DNA of 64,000 nt from Terebella lapidaria (lineage: Eukaryota > Annelida > Polychaeta > Terebellida > Terebellidae), in the NCBI GenBank assembly GCA_949152475.1, contig OX424566.1, forward strand, positions 16,267,177-16,331,176, in the 5' to 3' direction. A program made the position numbers and the translations under genes. The notes below the pieces were generated by a model that ran no database searches, was not told the origin of the DNA, and worked only from the letters and a program-made list of their open reading frames with translations. This document shows positions 38,538 through 51,499 of the stretch, piece after piece. Position 1 is the stretch's first letter, and each line of letters starts with the position of its first letter.

Positions 38538-41452
38538 AATTAGCCCAATGGGCTAGAAAGGTTACCGGAGAAATATACAGAGTTAAGCCGAGAAAGTTGA
38601 AGGTCAAATTCAAGGTGACCACTGAAATCGCCATATCTCTAACCTTGAAAATGGGATCAAAGGTTAAATTCTAGATCACCAAACTATTCAGCATACATCA
38701 GTTCCTATATGTTCACTATGGACCCTAAGCTGTAAATTTGATAATAAGCGAGATATAAGCCATTTTGTAATCTGACTTTGAAAATAAAATGACTGACCTC
38801 GAAATTTAGGTCAAAGGTCGAATTCAATATCATTGAAATATTCAGAATATATCATTTCCTATATGTTCACAATTGATTCCTAAGCTGTAAAGTCGATAAT
38901 AAGCAAGATATTAGCCATTTTGTCCTGTTGACCTTGAAAATGAGGTCAAAAGTCAAATTCAAGGTCACTAGAATATTCAGCATATATCATTTCCTATATG
39001 TTCACAATTGATTCCTAAGCTGTAAAGTCGCTAATAAGCAAGATATTGGCCATTTTGTCCTGTGACCTTGAAAATGAGATCAAAGGTCTAATTCAAGGTC
39101 ACGAAAACATTCAGCATATATCATTTCCTATATGTTCACAATTGATTCCTAAGCTGTAAAGTCGATAATAAGCAAGATATTAGCCATTTTGTCATGTGAC
39201 CTTGAAAATGAGGTCAAAGGTCAAATTCAAGGTCACGAGAATATTCAGCATATATCATTCCCTATATGTTCACAATTGATTCCTAAGCTGTAAAGTCGAT
39301 AATAAGCAAGATATTAGCCATTTTGTCATGTGACCTTGAAAATGAGGTCAAAGGTCAAATTCAAGGTCACGAGAATTTTCAGCATATATCATTTCCTGTA
39401 TGTTCACAATTGATTCCTAAGCTGTAAAGTTGCTAATAAGCAAGATATTGGCCATTTTGTCCTGTGACCTTGAAAATGAGGTCAAATTCAAGGTCACGAA
39501 AATATTCAGCATATATCATTTCCTATATGTTTACAATTGATTCCTAAGCTGTAAAGTCGATAATAAGCGAGATATTAGCAATTTTGTCCTGTGAACTTGA
39601 AAATGAGGTCAAAGGTCAAATTCAAGGTCACGAGAATATTCAGCATATATCATTTCCTATATGTTCACAATTGATTCCTAAGCTGTAAAGTCGATCATAA
39701 GCGAGATATTAGCAATTTTGTCCTGTGACCTTGAAAATGAGGTCAAAGGTCAAATTCAAGGTCACAAAAATATTCAGCATATATAATTTCCTATATGTTC
39801 ACTATTGATTCCTAAACTGTAAAGTCGATAATAAGCGAGATATTAGCCATTTTGTCATGTGACCTTGAAAATGAGGTCAAAGGTCAAATTCAAGGTCACG
39901 AGAATATTCAGCATATATCATTTCCCATATGTTCACAATTGATTCCTCAGCTGCAAAGTCGCTAATAAGCAAGATATTGGCCATTTTGTCCTGTGACCTT
40001 GAAAATGAGGTCAAAGGTCAAATTCAAGGTCACGAGAATTTTCAGCATATATCATTTCCTATATGTTCACAATTGATTCCTAAGCTGTAAAGTTGCTAAT
40101 AAGCAATATATTGGCCATTTTGTCCTGTCAACTTGAAAATGAGGTCAAAGGTCAAATTCAAGGTCACGAGAGTATTCAGCATATATCATTTCCTATATGT
40201 TCACAATTGATTTCTAAGCTGTAAAGTCGATAATAAGCGAGATATTAGCAATTTTGTCCTGTGACCTTGGAAATGAGGTCACAGGTCAAATTCAAGGTCA
40301 CAAAAATATTCAGCATATATCATTTCCTATATGTTCACAATTGATTCCTAAACTGTAAAGTCGATAATCAGCGAGATATTAGCCATTTTGTCATGTGACC
40401 TTGAAAATGAGGTCAAAGGTCAAATTCAAGGTCACGAGAATATTCAGCATATATCATTTCCTATATGTTCACAATTGATTCCTAAGCTGTAAAGTCGATA
40501 ATAAGCGAGATATTAGCCATTTTGTCCTGTGACCTTGAAAATGAGGTCAAAGGTCAAATTCAAGGTCACGAAAATATTCAGCGTATATCATTTCCTATAT
40601 GTCCACAATTCATTCCTAGTCTCTAATGTCAATATTAAGTGAGATATTAGGCTTAATGTGTCCCATTATAAACCATAGGAAAATTTAACATGGGAAAGTC
40701 ACATTTGGGCCGAGTTTGGGCCCAGAATGGCCCACTTCAAGCGATTCAAGGGCAACGAAATTTATACATGTCACAGGGGTACATATGAGGAGTGTTTTTC
40801 ATCAATAAGAAAAAAAAGTTACTTAACAGATTTTGAGAAAACGACCGTCAAAGTCCCAAATTGGCCATTTTTCGACGAAAACGGCCGCTATGACCTTGAA
40901 ACCAAGGTCAGAGGTCAAATTCAAGGTCACGACAATATTCAGCATATATCATTTCCTATATGTCCACAATTGATTCCTAGTCTCTAATCTCAATATTAAG
41001 TGAGATATTGGGCTTTAATGTGTCCCATTATAAAGCATAGGAGAATTTAACATGGGAAAGTCCCATTTGGGCCGAGTTTGGGGCCAAAATGGCCCACTTC
41101 GAGCGATTCAAGGGCAACGAAACTTATACACATTATGAAGGACATAATAAGGCATCCTTGTGCAAAAACAGAAAAAAAGTTACTGAACAGATTTTGAGAA
41201 AATGGCCGCCAAAGTCCAAAATTGGCCGATTTTCAACGAAAACGGTCGCCATTTTGAAAATATTGCGAAAATCAAAAAAATAAAAAATACCTCCTTCTTG
41301 AATTATTTTTAAGCATTTTTGTGCAAAATTTCAGAAAGATTCAACCGTAAACAAAAAAGATAAAAATGTGAACGACGGATGACGACGACGGACGACGGAC
41401 GCAACGCCATGCCAATAGGTTAGCGGACCATAGGTCCGGTAACCTAAAAATG
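38538..41452 (+). mobile_element. Pearl-like (Helentron-derivative style) element, copy 1
   Basis: The left end has hairpin TAGCCCAATGGGCTA (38541-38555) and AGGTTACCGGA (38559-38569). The right end has hairpin CGGACCATAGGTCCG and TCCGGTAACCT (41435-41445), the exact inverse of the left motif. Between them lie about 15 copies of a 134-bp satellite, two copies of a longer 3' unit (GTGTCCCATTATAAA to GGCCATTTT) and a CGG-rich tract (GACGGACGACGGACG) just before the right end. Flank, core repeats, CGG-type microsatellite and hairpin end are the layout described for pearl-type elements of bivalves, which are linked to Helentrons. No protein is encoded. Confidence 0.65.
38590..40620 (+). repeat. 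134-bp satellite array rich in nuclear-receptor-like sites
   Basis: About 15 head-to-tail monomers, the first two the most diverged. Each runs TGACCTTGAAAATGAGGTCA, AAGGTCAAATTCAAGGTCAC, then ATATTCAGCATATATCATTT, CCTATATGTTCACAATTGAT, CTAAGCTGTAAAGTCGATAA and GATATTAGCCATTTTGTCCT. Each monomer holds AGGTCAAAGGTCA (a perfect DR1) and two TCAAGGTCA sites in opposite orientation, the form bound by monomeric receptors of the ERR and FTZ-F1 type. Confidence 0.95.
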
Positions 41453-43452
41453 TTTTATGACATGAATACATGTATGAGAGGAGATTAGTTCTCCAACAAC
41501 AGTTACATATGAATGTAGTGATGCATCGTGCGCAGAATTCATACAACTTAGGTTCTCAAGTTTATTTTGTGAAAAAGAAAAAAAAAACATTTAATACTTG
41601 TCATCCAGGAAAGCCGGGTATTTAATCAGCATAAATATATGACGCGTGCAGTATGTTGACAACCTGCTGGATGTAATGTATATTCATTGCATGTGAATGA
41701 GACCAATTTCCTCGTACGGCGGGAACGAGTAGACGTGTGTTTGAAAGACCGAGAAAGCTATTTGGAACAAGATGGTCACTAATAATGGAAAGCACTAAAT
41801 GTCGTTACTGTATTCAAAGGATTCACCTTGGGGAACTGATGAATTTATCGAACCCATGCGTACTAAATGTACTATATAACCACTGCATTGGTATTCGATG
41901 CTTTTCATCTTCTGTTGATTGCGCGGAGCCAGTGATCACTGGGCTAACGAACCCTAGTAGCGCATACCACTGAAGTGGGGTTCCTGAAAAAGGCACATCA
42001 ATGTTATTGGGTCTATTTACCAGACAGTTGTCCCCAAGATAGTAAGGAACATAACATAAGGTATGCTCTCGTGCATTATACAAACAATGTAAATTGTATG
42101 TAGGTAATAGTGAGACGATAAATACTCCGTTCCAATATCATTCCAGTGCAGAAACAGAGGATGTGTTGGAATAGTGGTTCAAGCTGGGCTCGCGTTTGGT
42201 TTGTGAACACATGCCTTGACTTGTCTCAATCGGTCTAGTTAGAGCTGTCAGTGGCGTGAAATATATTTGTCTGTATGTGTTTGACACATAACTATGAAAT
42301 GGGATAATTACAAATATATTTTCAACGTGGGCAACACCCCTTGCACATATTGTTGGAAACCAGTGGCTTGTGATATACGGTTTCACGTTGGGTAGCCCAC
42401 TTCACACGTTGCGTCGCAAATTCTGCGTTTGAATTAATTAGGATGAAAAACAAACAGACTCATCAACATTCGATGTTCCATACACCCAAACTGTCCATTG
42501 ATATTGATTCGAGGGGATTTCATTGAAATATTGTGTTTAAAGTTACAAGCAATGGTATTCTGCCAATGTATCAATACTACGCCATACAGTTATGAATTTG
42601 AAAGCTGTACGAGCATGAAATACCGATCTGCACAAGAAATAAAAGTTACTTGATAGATGTCATTTCCGGACGTCAATCTGTGCTGGATGATATGATGGTT
42701 CACCAGTTGCTAGTTTCAGAATGGTCTATTGTTAGTTTGATATGCTTATGAACATGTATTCTGCTTTTGCTGAAATATTTTCAAGTTTCGTGAAATATTT
42801 CACCTTTAACTATCAGTCACCTGTTTTCACGGAATCAATTCACTGGAGGTGTGTATCACGCAATCTCGTTACTTTTGCATATTTCAGTCACCAGACCGAA
42901 CGCAGTGACTGGCGTGAAATAACTCCCAACTATATTCGATAAGGAGGATAAGGTTCAGACCATAAAATGCATACGGTTCTAACGAAGTTTGATACGAGTA
43001 TCAGTGGGCATACCAGACAACATGCAATGTCACGGCACTCTTAGCTTGTTAATGGGCAATCCTTGTTCGGGGGGATTACTGGGACATGTGAATGCCAAAT
43101 CTGGACATTGGTCAATACCACAGATGGTCTGGGTTTGGTACAGTATATAGCTATGTAGTCTGACAAAACCATTCATTGTTTATTTCGAGAATCACCTATA
43201 TCTGCTTAGTTGTTAGCAAATTGGTAGAATGATTTCTATGCAATACGGAATGCTCACGCAGGACAGATTGCTAGGTCCTGCTGAAGTCAGTAGCTATGTG
43301 CAGTCTGGCTTACATTTCAGATTGGATTGATCACGTTTGTTTATCCAATTTGTTGTCTGATTGATAAAGTGTTTATTTTTTTCATAAGCGGAGTTCAATA
43401 CAAGACAAATCCTCACACCCTGGGATGCCAAACACTGTGGAATGCCACAATA

Positions 43453-43627
43453 GGGCCTGCAAGTCACGTACCGTTACAGTGTGATTCTGGTGGCAAACAA
43501 ATATACTTTACACCTTCTGTATTACCTGAGTAATTTGAATTTTGAATGGAGTTCTCATATTGAACAAAAGGTGTATGTGTGCTTGCCATCGGACATCACG
43601 CCATGACATCACGTGACCTGCACGCCC
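43453..43627. mobile_element. GGGCCTG MITE, copy 2
   Basis: GGGCCTGCAAGTCACGT at the left and ACGTGACCTGCACGCCC at the right, with TA on each side. It is 175 bp with the interior motif GGTGGCAAACAAATATAC and its diverged inverse. Same family as 52469-52641. Confidence 0.7.
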
Positions 43628-44159
43628 TATATATTTCTCGCACAGATTTGTCAGTACTTCCCGATCAAATATTTCCGCGTACTAGTTTGGTGCAGATGAT
43701 TGAGAGCTTGCCTGGAAGTGACACACAATGACTACGTCTGGTGAATAAAATCGTGGTAATTTGACTGAGATCGCGGCAATGTAAAGTGTACTCAACTGAC
43801 CAATTAAACGGATTCCTTTTTTGCAGGAAAATATTTCTCGTTCAGTATCATTCTGTTGAAACGTCACCCATACTAGGTTTTTTTCCCATGACAAATGCAC
43901 AATGTTGTGGTAGGGGGAAGTGTGAATTGTGCGTTTGAAACTAATATTACAAAGAAAGAGAACTGACCATGTGAATAATCCACGTGCGTAGATATGTGTA
44001 TTCCCAGCATTATCATCGCAGCTGCTATCCTATGATACGGTCCTTCTAGCGTCACTACCATCTGACAGAATACAATCTCAGTGAACAAAGAACACAAAAT
44101 TTCTGACTCTTTCCTGCGCATTGCAGCAGTATTTGTAGAGCACCTCTCCATTAAGAGAC

Positions 44160-45850
44160 TGTATGTTTAAGGAATGTGTCAATAAATCACCAGGTTTAAT
44201 TGTTACTGTAGTGGATTTTATTGGCTAGCGCGTCGGGCTGGGCTTCTGTAATCGAGTTAAATGACACCGCTGGAGAGTCACATGACAGTTGCTGTCTCCA
44301 TGACGCGAAACACATGCTGTAGCGTTTTGTAATTAACGCATCACCTATGTGTTGCGTCGTGATAACGAAGCATTGGAAAGATGACGTGAATCAGCTTTCT
44401 CAACTCCACCTCTAGAATATCGGACACGGTATTTGCTCGCAATTTTATTTTGGATACAGGATAGGTACATGAAGCTAGTACGAAGCACACACTTTCTTAT
44501 CATGGAATATTTCCACTAACCACACAATTTACTTTTTCTCTCCACTGTACATTACTTGTTAGTATTATATAGATTTTGAGTACATTCGTTGTATTAGAGC
44601 ATTTCCTGTTGATCCAAGTATTCCATCTGTCGTTATCCAACTTATGGTGAATCAGTATTTTCATAGAGTTAATCAATGCTGTGGAACTTTCGTAAAATGG
44701 TCTTTGAGAAGAGATTCCCTAAATTAAAGTGTGATACTTGATAGTGGAGAACAATTTCGTTCTGAGCAGCACAGGCAGTATTCCATTTACTTTTTAAACG
44801 GAAAACGAGGCCAAGGTTGTGCTCTAAAATCTGGTGAACATGCAAAATGAGCACACTTTGCACGTATATTTATATTTTGTGTTGCACTTTGATAAGCTTA
44901 GTTTCTATTCACAAACGTGAGGTGTAGGTGTTTTTCTGACTTGTACATAATTGTTGTTGTTCCTCATATTCTGATTCATGGCTAATTCCTGACAACATTC
45001 CTATACCCGGGCGAAGGGCTTACATGTTACATCTTTCCCCCGAGAGACATCGGGACTTGGAGTGTGTTCGTGATGAAGGTTAGTGTCTCCTTGTTCGTAC
45101 AGGAATACTTTCTTCATTTTATCCGATAATGTGTTTGCCATGCCATGTGGAGGCCAAGTTGAATGATATTTTACTTTGTTTTGTGTTGTATAATTATTGA
45201 AAATAAATGATGTGATGTTCCATGTGATACCTATTTATTGTTAGCAAAGTATATGACATTTATTCAGGGTATTTGGTCAGTGGCAATCGTCAACAGTACT
45301 GTACAAAACAACATATAAACAGATGTCATATAAACAGATGTCTGTTCCACTCGTCATCTCCACCTAATGTCTTCACCAAACCCAAATTCTACATCAACCT
45401 CGATCCACTGATACTCAATAATTTTGTGGTCATCACGTGATGTTTTTGAGAACATATGTAGAATATTAGTGCCCAGCCGTTTACGAGTTTCAACACAGTA
45501 CGTAGAACGTCAATGACGCCATAACGTCAAACGTTAATTTTCGATATACGGCTGTATCTTAGTAAGTTTTTATCCTAGAGTGGAATGGATTATACCATTG
45601 GAAAGCTCGTTCAATTCTGAACAAGACATATTATGTGTGATTCTCTCCCGCTATGGTTAACTTTCCGTATTACGTCATAAACGTAGTTCCACAATACACA
45701 AATTAGTCAGTAGCCAATCCCCAGAACCCCGATTTCGACAAGTTTTGGGGTCTAGGCCAATGTCGTCTCGTTTGATTTGTTTTCTTGCCATCATGATAAG
45801 GACACCATTTTAATGTTTGCGCTAATATTTGTGATGATCCCGGGTAACAA
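44160..45850. other. Duplicated noncoding stretch, no gene seen
   Basis: Part of copy A. It has short frames only. Landmarks shared with copy B include TGTTTGCCATGCCATG (about 45130 and 58660). No domain, RNA gene or mobile-element protein recognised. Confidence 0.4.
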
Positions 45851-46814
45851 ACTATTGGTCTCAGTAATGATATGGCCATCATTATACTAACTGGAACGAA
45901 ATGACTGAAATTGTACTGCTCTTATACAGTCAGAAGTAGTGATGAGTGTGCAATGTTTTGCTCCTGTCATAAACGTCTATTTTGTGTACTACTGAACATA
46001 TTCTCCGATGACATTCAGTCTGCAACTAACGAGGCGCATGTATAGGCTCCTCAAACCGTACTCAGTGCATTCATTGTGGGCAGTTAGAGTATGCCTCATT
46101 TCCTGGAGTAGCAGAAAAAATGGTAATTATTGCTACGGTCTTCTCATTTGCCTGCCCGGTCAAGGTCACCCCGTCTCTGCAAATATCTGGAGGTATATAT
46201 CGCTTTATTACCAATACCATGGTATTCGTTTCTCTGCGAATTTCGTGAAAGTCTACTTATGGGGTAATTTATTCCTGGGCAATTATGTTGAAAGGAGATC
46301 ACCCGTATCATGATTACACGAAGGAAAATGATGAATGATCTGTTGTCAACAGCAAACGACTGTAGAGATGATGAGATGATACAATAGGGAGAAGAATAGG
46401 AACATGGTTGTTTTGAACATAGAGAACTCTGGGATGGTGGACCTTTTATGGTGATCAGTTCCGAGTTTATATCTAATAATCTTGTTTCCAATATTTTCAG
46501 TGTATTTGACTTTGTGTCATTCGTCCATTTGGTGAAAATTTGTGAGAATTTGCCTGTTTTTGTTACCTAGGCTATTTCCTTTTAATGAATCACAAATCAG
46601 ACACCTTCAGTTAAGAAATAATACTGCTTTCAATATTCAAAATCACACTGGCGACACTCGAGAAGACAGTAAACTGTTGGTAAAATATATCGTATCAAAA
46701 CAGATATTCAAATATATTATTGATGGATAGCCTTTCTGTTTCTGTTTGTGAACGAATGCTCAAGAAATCTAACACAAGAAATAATATACGAATGCTCAAG
46801 GAATCCATGTCAAA

Positions 46815-48325
46815 AAATTAGGCCAAGGGCCAAAGATAGGTTATCGGACAATATTTGTTTAATATTTTAGATGTTGGCCAGGTCACTGGTTAAATTCAAG
46901 GTCAAGAGAATCAGCACATTTCATTTTCACAGGTGATTGCTAAGCTGTGAAATCAATAATGAGAGAAATATTAGCAATTTTGTCCCGTGGCCTTGAAAAT
47001 GAAGGCAAAGGTCAAATTCAAGGTCATCAGAAAATTTGGCGTATGACATTTCCTATATGTCGATCATTGATTCCCACACTATGAAGTCAATCAGCGAGAT
47101 ATTAGCCATTTTGTCCTGTCACCTTGAAAATCAGGTCAGCGGAAACTTGAAAATAAGGTCATCGGTCAAGTCCAGGTCACGAGAATATTCAGCATATGTC
47201 ATTAGAGTTTGACAACAATTGATTCCTAAGCTGTAAAGTTGATAATAAGTGAGATATCAGCCATCTGTGATCTGACCTTGAGAATGAGGTAAAAATTCAA
47301 GTTCAATATCATGAGAATATTCAGCATATATCATTCGCTGTTCGCAGTTGATTCCTAAGCTGTAAAGTCGGTAATAAGCGAGATATAAGCCATTTTGTGC
47401 TCTGATTTTGAAACTGAGGTCAGAGGTCAAATTCAAGGTTACGAGAATATTCAGCATATATCATTTTCTATATGTCCACAATTGATTCCTATTTTTAATC
47501 TCAATATTGAGTGATATAGTAGAAGACGTAAACGTGGAATCAATACCCAGTATTAAGTATTAAGAGCAAACAAAACAGGGTCCGTTATCCAATCTCATAG
47601 TCCGGGGACAGAAAGTCATATCAGGCATACGAAGTGAGAGAAAACAAAAATGACAGGGAAACTCATGAACCCCCCAAAAATGGCCATTAGGAGGTGAAAT
47701 CAGGTGTTCCAGAAAAAGTGAGCATTTCCTGCCCCACTAGTGGCACCCGTCATGAATTCCCCAAAATTAACATGAAAATAGATCTAGTTGCATGGCAGAC
47801 ATGGATTTGGTGTATTTATCAACCAGATCATGATGACGTCCATGATGAATTTCTCAAACGCAGCTATAAGCTATAATATAACATATCCTTGTCGCAGCAG
47901 TTTAGAGACTAGCTGGGCACTTCAAAAAGATATATTAGGCATGGTGTGTCCCATTATAAAGCATAGGAGATATATTAACATGGGAAAGTCTAACTTGGGC
48001 CAAAACGGCCCATTTCGATCGATTCAAGGGCAACAAAACTTATACAAATAACAAGGGTTATATGAGGAGTGTTATGCATCAATAAGAAAAAAGCTACTGA
48101 ACAGAATTTGAGAAAATGGCCACCATTTTGGAAAAATCGCGAAAATAAAAAAACTAAAAGATAGCTCCTTCTTGAATTATTTTTAACATTTTTGTGCAAA
48201 CTTTCAGAAAAATTCGCCTGTAAACATAAAAGATAAAAATGTGGACGACGACGACGAACGACAACAACGGACACAACGCCATGCCAATAGTTTATCGGAC
48301 CATTAGGTGGTAACCTAAAATTTAA
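46815..48325 (+). mobile_element. Pearl-like element, copy 2, degenerate
   Basis: Left end TTAGGCCAAGGGCCAA and ATAGGTTATCGGA; right end TTATCGGACCATTAGGTGGTA, with GTAACCT. Four or five diverged 134-bp satellite units (46860-47500) keep AGGTCA-type motifs, then the CATTATAAAGCATAGGAG unit and a worn CGG-type tract (48245-48275). A 410-bp retro fragment is inserted at about 47520. Confidence 0.6.
47520..47930 (-). mobile_element. 5'-truncated copy of the 30.7-31.3-kb retroelement
   Basis: Nearly identical to 30720-31125, starting within the codons for AQLVSKLLRQG and ending at the same 3' point (GATTCCACGT). GATAT or a close variant flanks both sides (47511-47516 and 47928-47933), a probable target-site duplication. 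The shared 3' end with variable 5' end is the mark of target-primed retrotransposition. Confidence 0.6.
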
Positions 48326-49216
48326 TATACGAAAGCTCAAGGAATCCAACACAAATAAAAAATAACGTGACAACGGCATATTTTATGTAAACAGAAAGTT
48401 ATATAAAGTACATGTACACCATAGACTGTATTCAAACAAGGGTTATTAACTTTCCCACGAAACCTGCTGAATATTTGATCACTACCACTTCTGGTGGATT
48501 TATGGTCGTATGCCTACGACTAAATCTCGTGGGCATTATTACTACGGAAGAGTTTGGAGTGATTTACCTCACATAAAGTTGAGATGTGCACAATGCCATC
48601 TGATAATAAAATGTCCCGAGGAGGTACGATCCACAACATAAAAAGTAATGAGGGTGGAGATGGTTAATGAGTAAACCATGTGTGCTACAGCGTTTGGGAA
48701 GTCCTGAGCTCGGTGAGCAATGTTTGTGATGGGTATTGGAGATCCATGACTTATATGTGCAATACACTTCAAGCGATTCTAAAAAGCACAACTTTACAGG
48801 CATTGATTGAGAAGATCTCTGCAAAGCAAAATGCAACAATTTATTTTTAGTCATGGTTTGGAGTGATAATGCCAACAGCATCTCACATTGTGTTTTGAGA
48901 AGAAACTAATCAAGATTTTGAGATCAGGGTCACGTGATGGGAAGGTGTTCACAAGGTGTAAAATAAAACAAAACACAAACATCACTCAAGTGATTTCAAC
49001 TTTCAAAGCTAACATGTCTAAAATGAGTTCCAGTCTTATCATACTCACCCTGTCAGGACTTGATATTGAATGTCATGGAAAGCAAGCATGTTGTTCCAAT
49101 CTTGTGTGAATCATGTATTAAAATTTATACATCAACCAATCACCACCAACACATCCATAATTTGATGATGCTGATAACAAACCTAAAATACTATGTTCTC
49201 TGCAGAATTGCTAGCT

Positions 49217-49634
49217 TCAGATTATGACCGAATCTGTAAAACCCCTTGGTGCGATGGAGTGGGCTTGATTTGAATGGGTGAAGGATTCCGCTGTCCCAGA
49301 TTCAAATGCATTCACCAGCTGCAGTAGTGGTGACGTGCTGGCGGATGTGGCCACACCACCATCCGTCAAGAACACCTGTCCAGTCTCTGACATTGGAGAA
49401 AGTGGTATACCTTTCCTGCTGTCATTTTCACACAATGGACTAGTTCTTGAGCATTCAGCACTTTGTTGTGGTTGGCTCTTGTGGAGTGCTGTCTGTTGTT
49501 TGATGTGTATCCGAAATGGGGAGAAGTGCTGGGTCACCACCAGGCGCTGATGGTTTCTTTGAGCCATCAAAAAATGATCTCTCAGTGACATAACCGGACT
49601 CATGCGTGGTATACAGTCTGAGGTCCTCTTCCTT
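49217..49634 (-). pseudogene. Last exon of duplicated unknown gene, copy A (frameshifted)
   Basis: Begins after TTACAG at 49635 with KEEDLRLYTTHESGYVTERS and ends with GIPLSPMSETGQVFLTDGG, TSASTSPLLQLVN and a stop at 49217. It aligns along its length with the copy B exon at 61115-61525. The exon length (418 bases) is not a multiple of three, and the frame changes near 49470-49500, so this copy is broken unless the final base calls are wrong. The sequence is polar, rich in Ser, Thr and Pro, and looks like a cytoplasmic tail. Family not recognised. Confidence 0.6.
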
Positions 49635-50574
49635 CTGTAACAACAAATATATAATATGGCAACGATAAGAAAATTATCTATTTTATATACAAACCTTTTG
49701 GTTTGTATTGTTTATGTGCCACTGTACGTTTAATAATAAAATCAGAGACTACTATGTATTTGTGCTACATATTCATATAATCCGTACCCTGATTGCTCGT
49801 AATTGGGTATTTATATACTGTCATCCACATATTTAATGGGTTCATTTTGAATCTCGCAATTGCTTTCGATATGCTGTTGGGGAGTGGTGCACTAATTCAA
49901 TCTGGTGCAAAAAAGTGAAGTGTACACCTTGCTGTCCACCGGTCAAAAGGCCCCAAGTGGTCATGCATACATACTAGCCAAGCTACACGTCACGCATCAG
50001 TAGATACTGGCCCCTGCTCCTAGGCTACCTGTCCCCAAAAGAGACATTAAGAAAAATTAGGAAAATCTATATTGTTAACTTATACACCAAATTGTGACAG
50101 TTTTCTTTTTAATGAATAAATATTTAAATAAATCAGATAATTTTTGCTTGATCAAAATAGACAAGCCCTAGAATACTCCTCATGTAGACTAGTCTTCTAA
50201 GGTTGCAAAAAAACTGAACTTCGAGTTCCCTTTGATGAAAAAAAATCCAAAACATTTCCACTGACCACAAAAAAAATTAATCCATTCAGAGTAGAATACG
50301 TGATATGCTTTGTAATGATGGCGTATGAGACAGATTTGTCATCGAATGATTTGTACTACCTTGTCCAGACACGATGGTAGCCGGGAAACCTTGACTGGAG
50401 TCAGGAATAGTGTGATCATGAGCGTAGCCAAGGCCAGTGAGAATGTTTTTCGTGAGATCATCTCACACAGGCCATCAATCGGGAAGTTATCCGGCAGAAT
50501 ATCCATGTTTTAGATTGATAAACATACATTAATCTAGTGTAATGAAGACATATTCAAAAACACATAAAATAAAT

Positions 50575-51127
50575 GTAAAGGACTGGTGTGTAGATTGTAA
50601 AGGACTGGTGTAGATTGTAAAGGACTGGTGTGTAGATTGTAAAGGACTGGTGTGTAGATTGTAAAGGACTGGTGTGTAGATTGTAAAAGACTGGTGTGTA
50701 GATTGTAAAGGACTGGTTGTGTATATTGTAAAGGACTGGTGTGTAGATTGTAAAGGACTGGCGTATAGATTGTAAAAGACTGGTGTGTAGATTGTAAAGG
50801 ACTGGTGTGTAGATTGTAAAGGACTGGCGTGTAGATTGTAAAAGACTGGTGTGTAGATTCTAAAGGACTGGTGTATAGATTGTAAAGGACTGGTGTGTAG
50901 ATTGTACAGGACTGGTGTGTAGATTGTAAAGGACTGGTTGTGTAGATTGTACAGGACTGGTTGTGTAGATTGTGAAGGACTGGTTGTGTAGATTGTATAG
51001 GAATGGTTGTGTAGATTGTAAAGGACTGGTGTGTAGATTGTAAAGGAATGGTTGTGTAGATTGTAAAGGACTGGCGTGTAGATTGTAAAAGACTGGTGTG
51101 TAGATTGTAAAAGACTGGTGTGTATAT
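50575..51127 (-). repeat. 22-bp minisatellite
   Basis: About 25 copies of GTAAAGGACTGGTGTGTAGA plus TT, with variants GGTTGTG and AAAGACTGG. Two minus-strand frames stay open throughout for over 200 codons (SFTIYTPVLYNLHT-type repeats), because 22 bases cycle through all frames and no frame of the unit has a stop. There is no signal of a gene. Confidence 0.95.
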
Positions 51128-51499
51128 CAAATGAGTTTGCATCTGACACTGATTAACGATTTATGCTAGTGCTAGCAAAATCACAGGAAAGTCCAGATGA
51201 GAAACTTAACTAAAATGTATGCGAAAATCAGGAAACGAAGATTTTGCTAAAACATTTCTGAAATGAATATCTAATGGAGAGAGAAATGTATAGCTATGTC
51301 ACCTACATTAGATGCCAACACGCAACCAAGATTTCCCAATTGACCCATCATTGGAAGCTCTGACATTATCATCGGAAATATTCATTACACCGGTCTACCA
51401 TAAGAAGGAGTACGTTACACACACAACATAAAAAATCTGGAATTGACGTTCCCATTGCCTTCAGAATCTGTTCATCATTAATACTGCTTTAATAACGCT

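Larger units (their letters stand above)
41700..50285. repeat. Segmental duplication, copy A
   Basis: Colinear blocks match copy B (57100-62245): 41760 with 57140, 43030 with 57915, 45850 with 59000, 46040 with 59180, 48570 with 60590, 49200-49680 with 61100-61560 and 50170 with 62110. Copy A is longer because of insertions (MITE at 43453, pearl-like copy at 46815-48325, retro fragment at 47520). Divergence is substantial, so it is old. It carries the last exon of an unknown minus-strand gene at its right part. Confidence 0.75.

Noticed and set aside
43682..44151. Minus-strand frames of 72 and 92 codons in copy A
   Set aside because: The matching region of copy B (58300-58600) does not keep either frame, so coding is not supported.
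50340..50513. Minus-strand frame with a hydrophobic segment (FSLALATLMITLFLTPV)
   Set aside because: It might be a membrane-spanning exon upstream of the copy A tail exon, but copy B shows no matching segment and the flanking splice sites are weak.
50529..51149. Two overlapping 200-codon minus-strand open frames (SFTIYTPVLYNLHT repeats)
   Set aside because: They are produced by the stop-free 22-bp minisatellite, whose length cycles all frames; both frames give permutations of the same peptide and there is no start or splice context.
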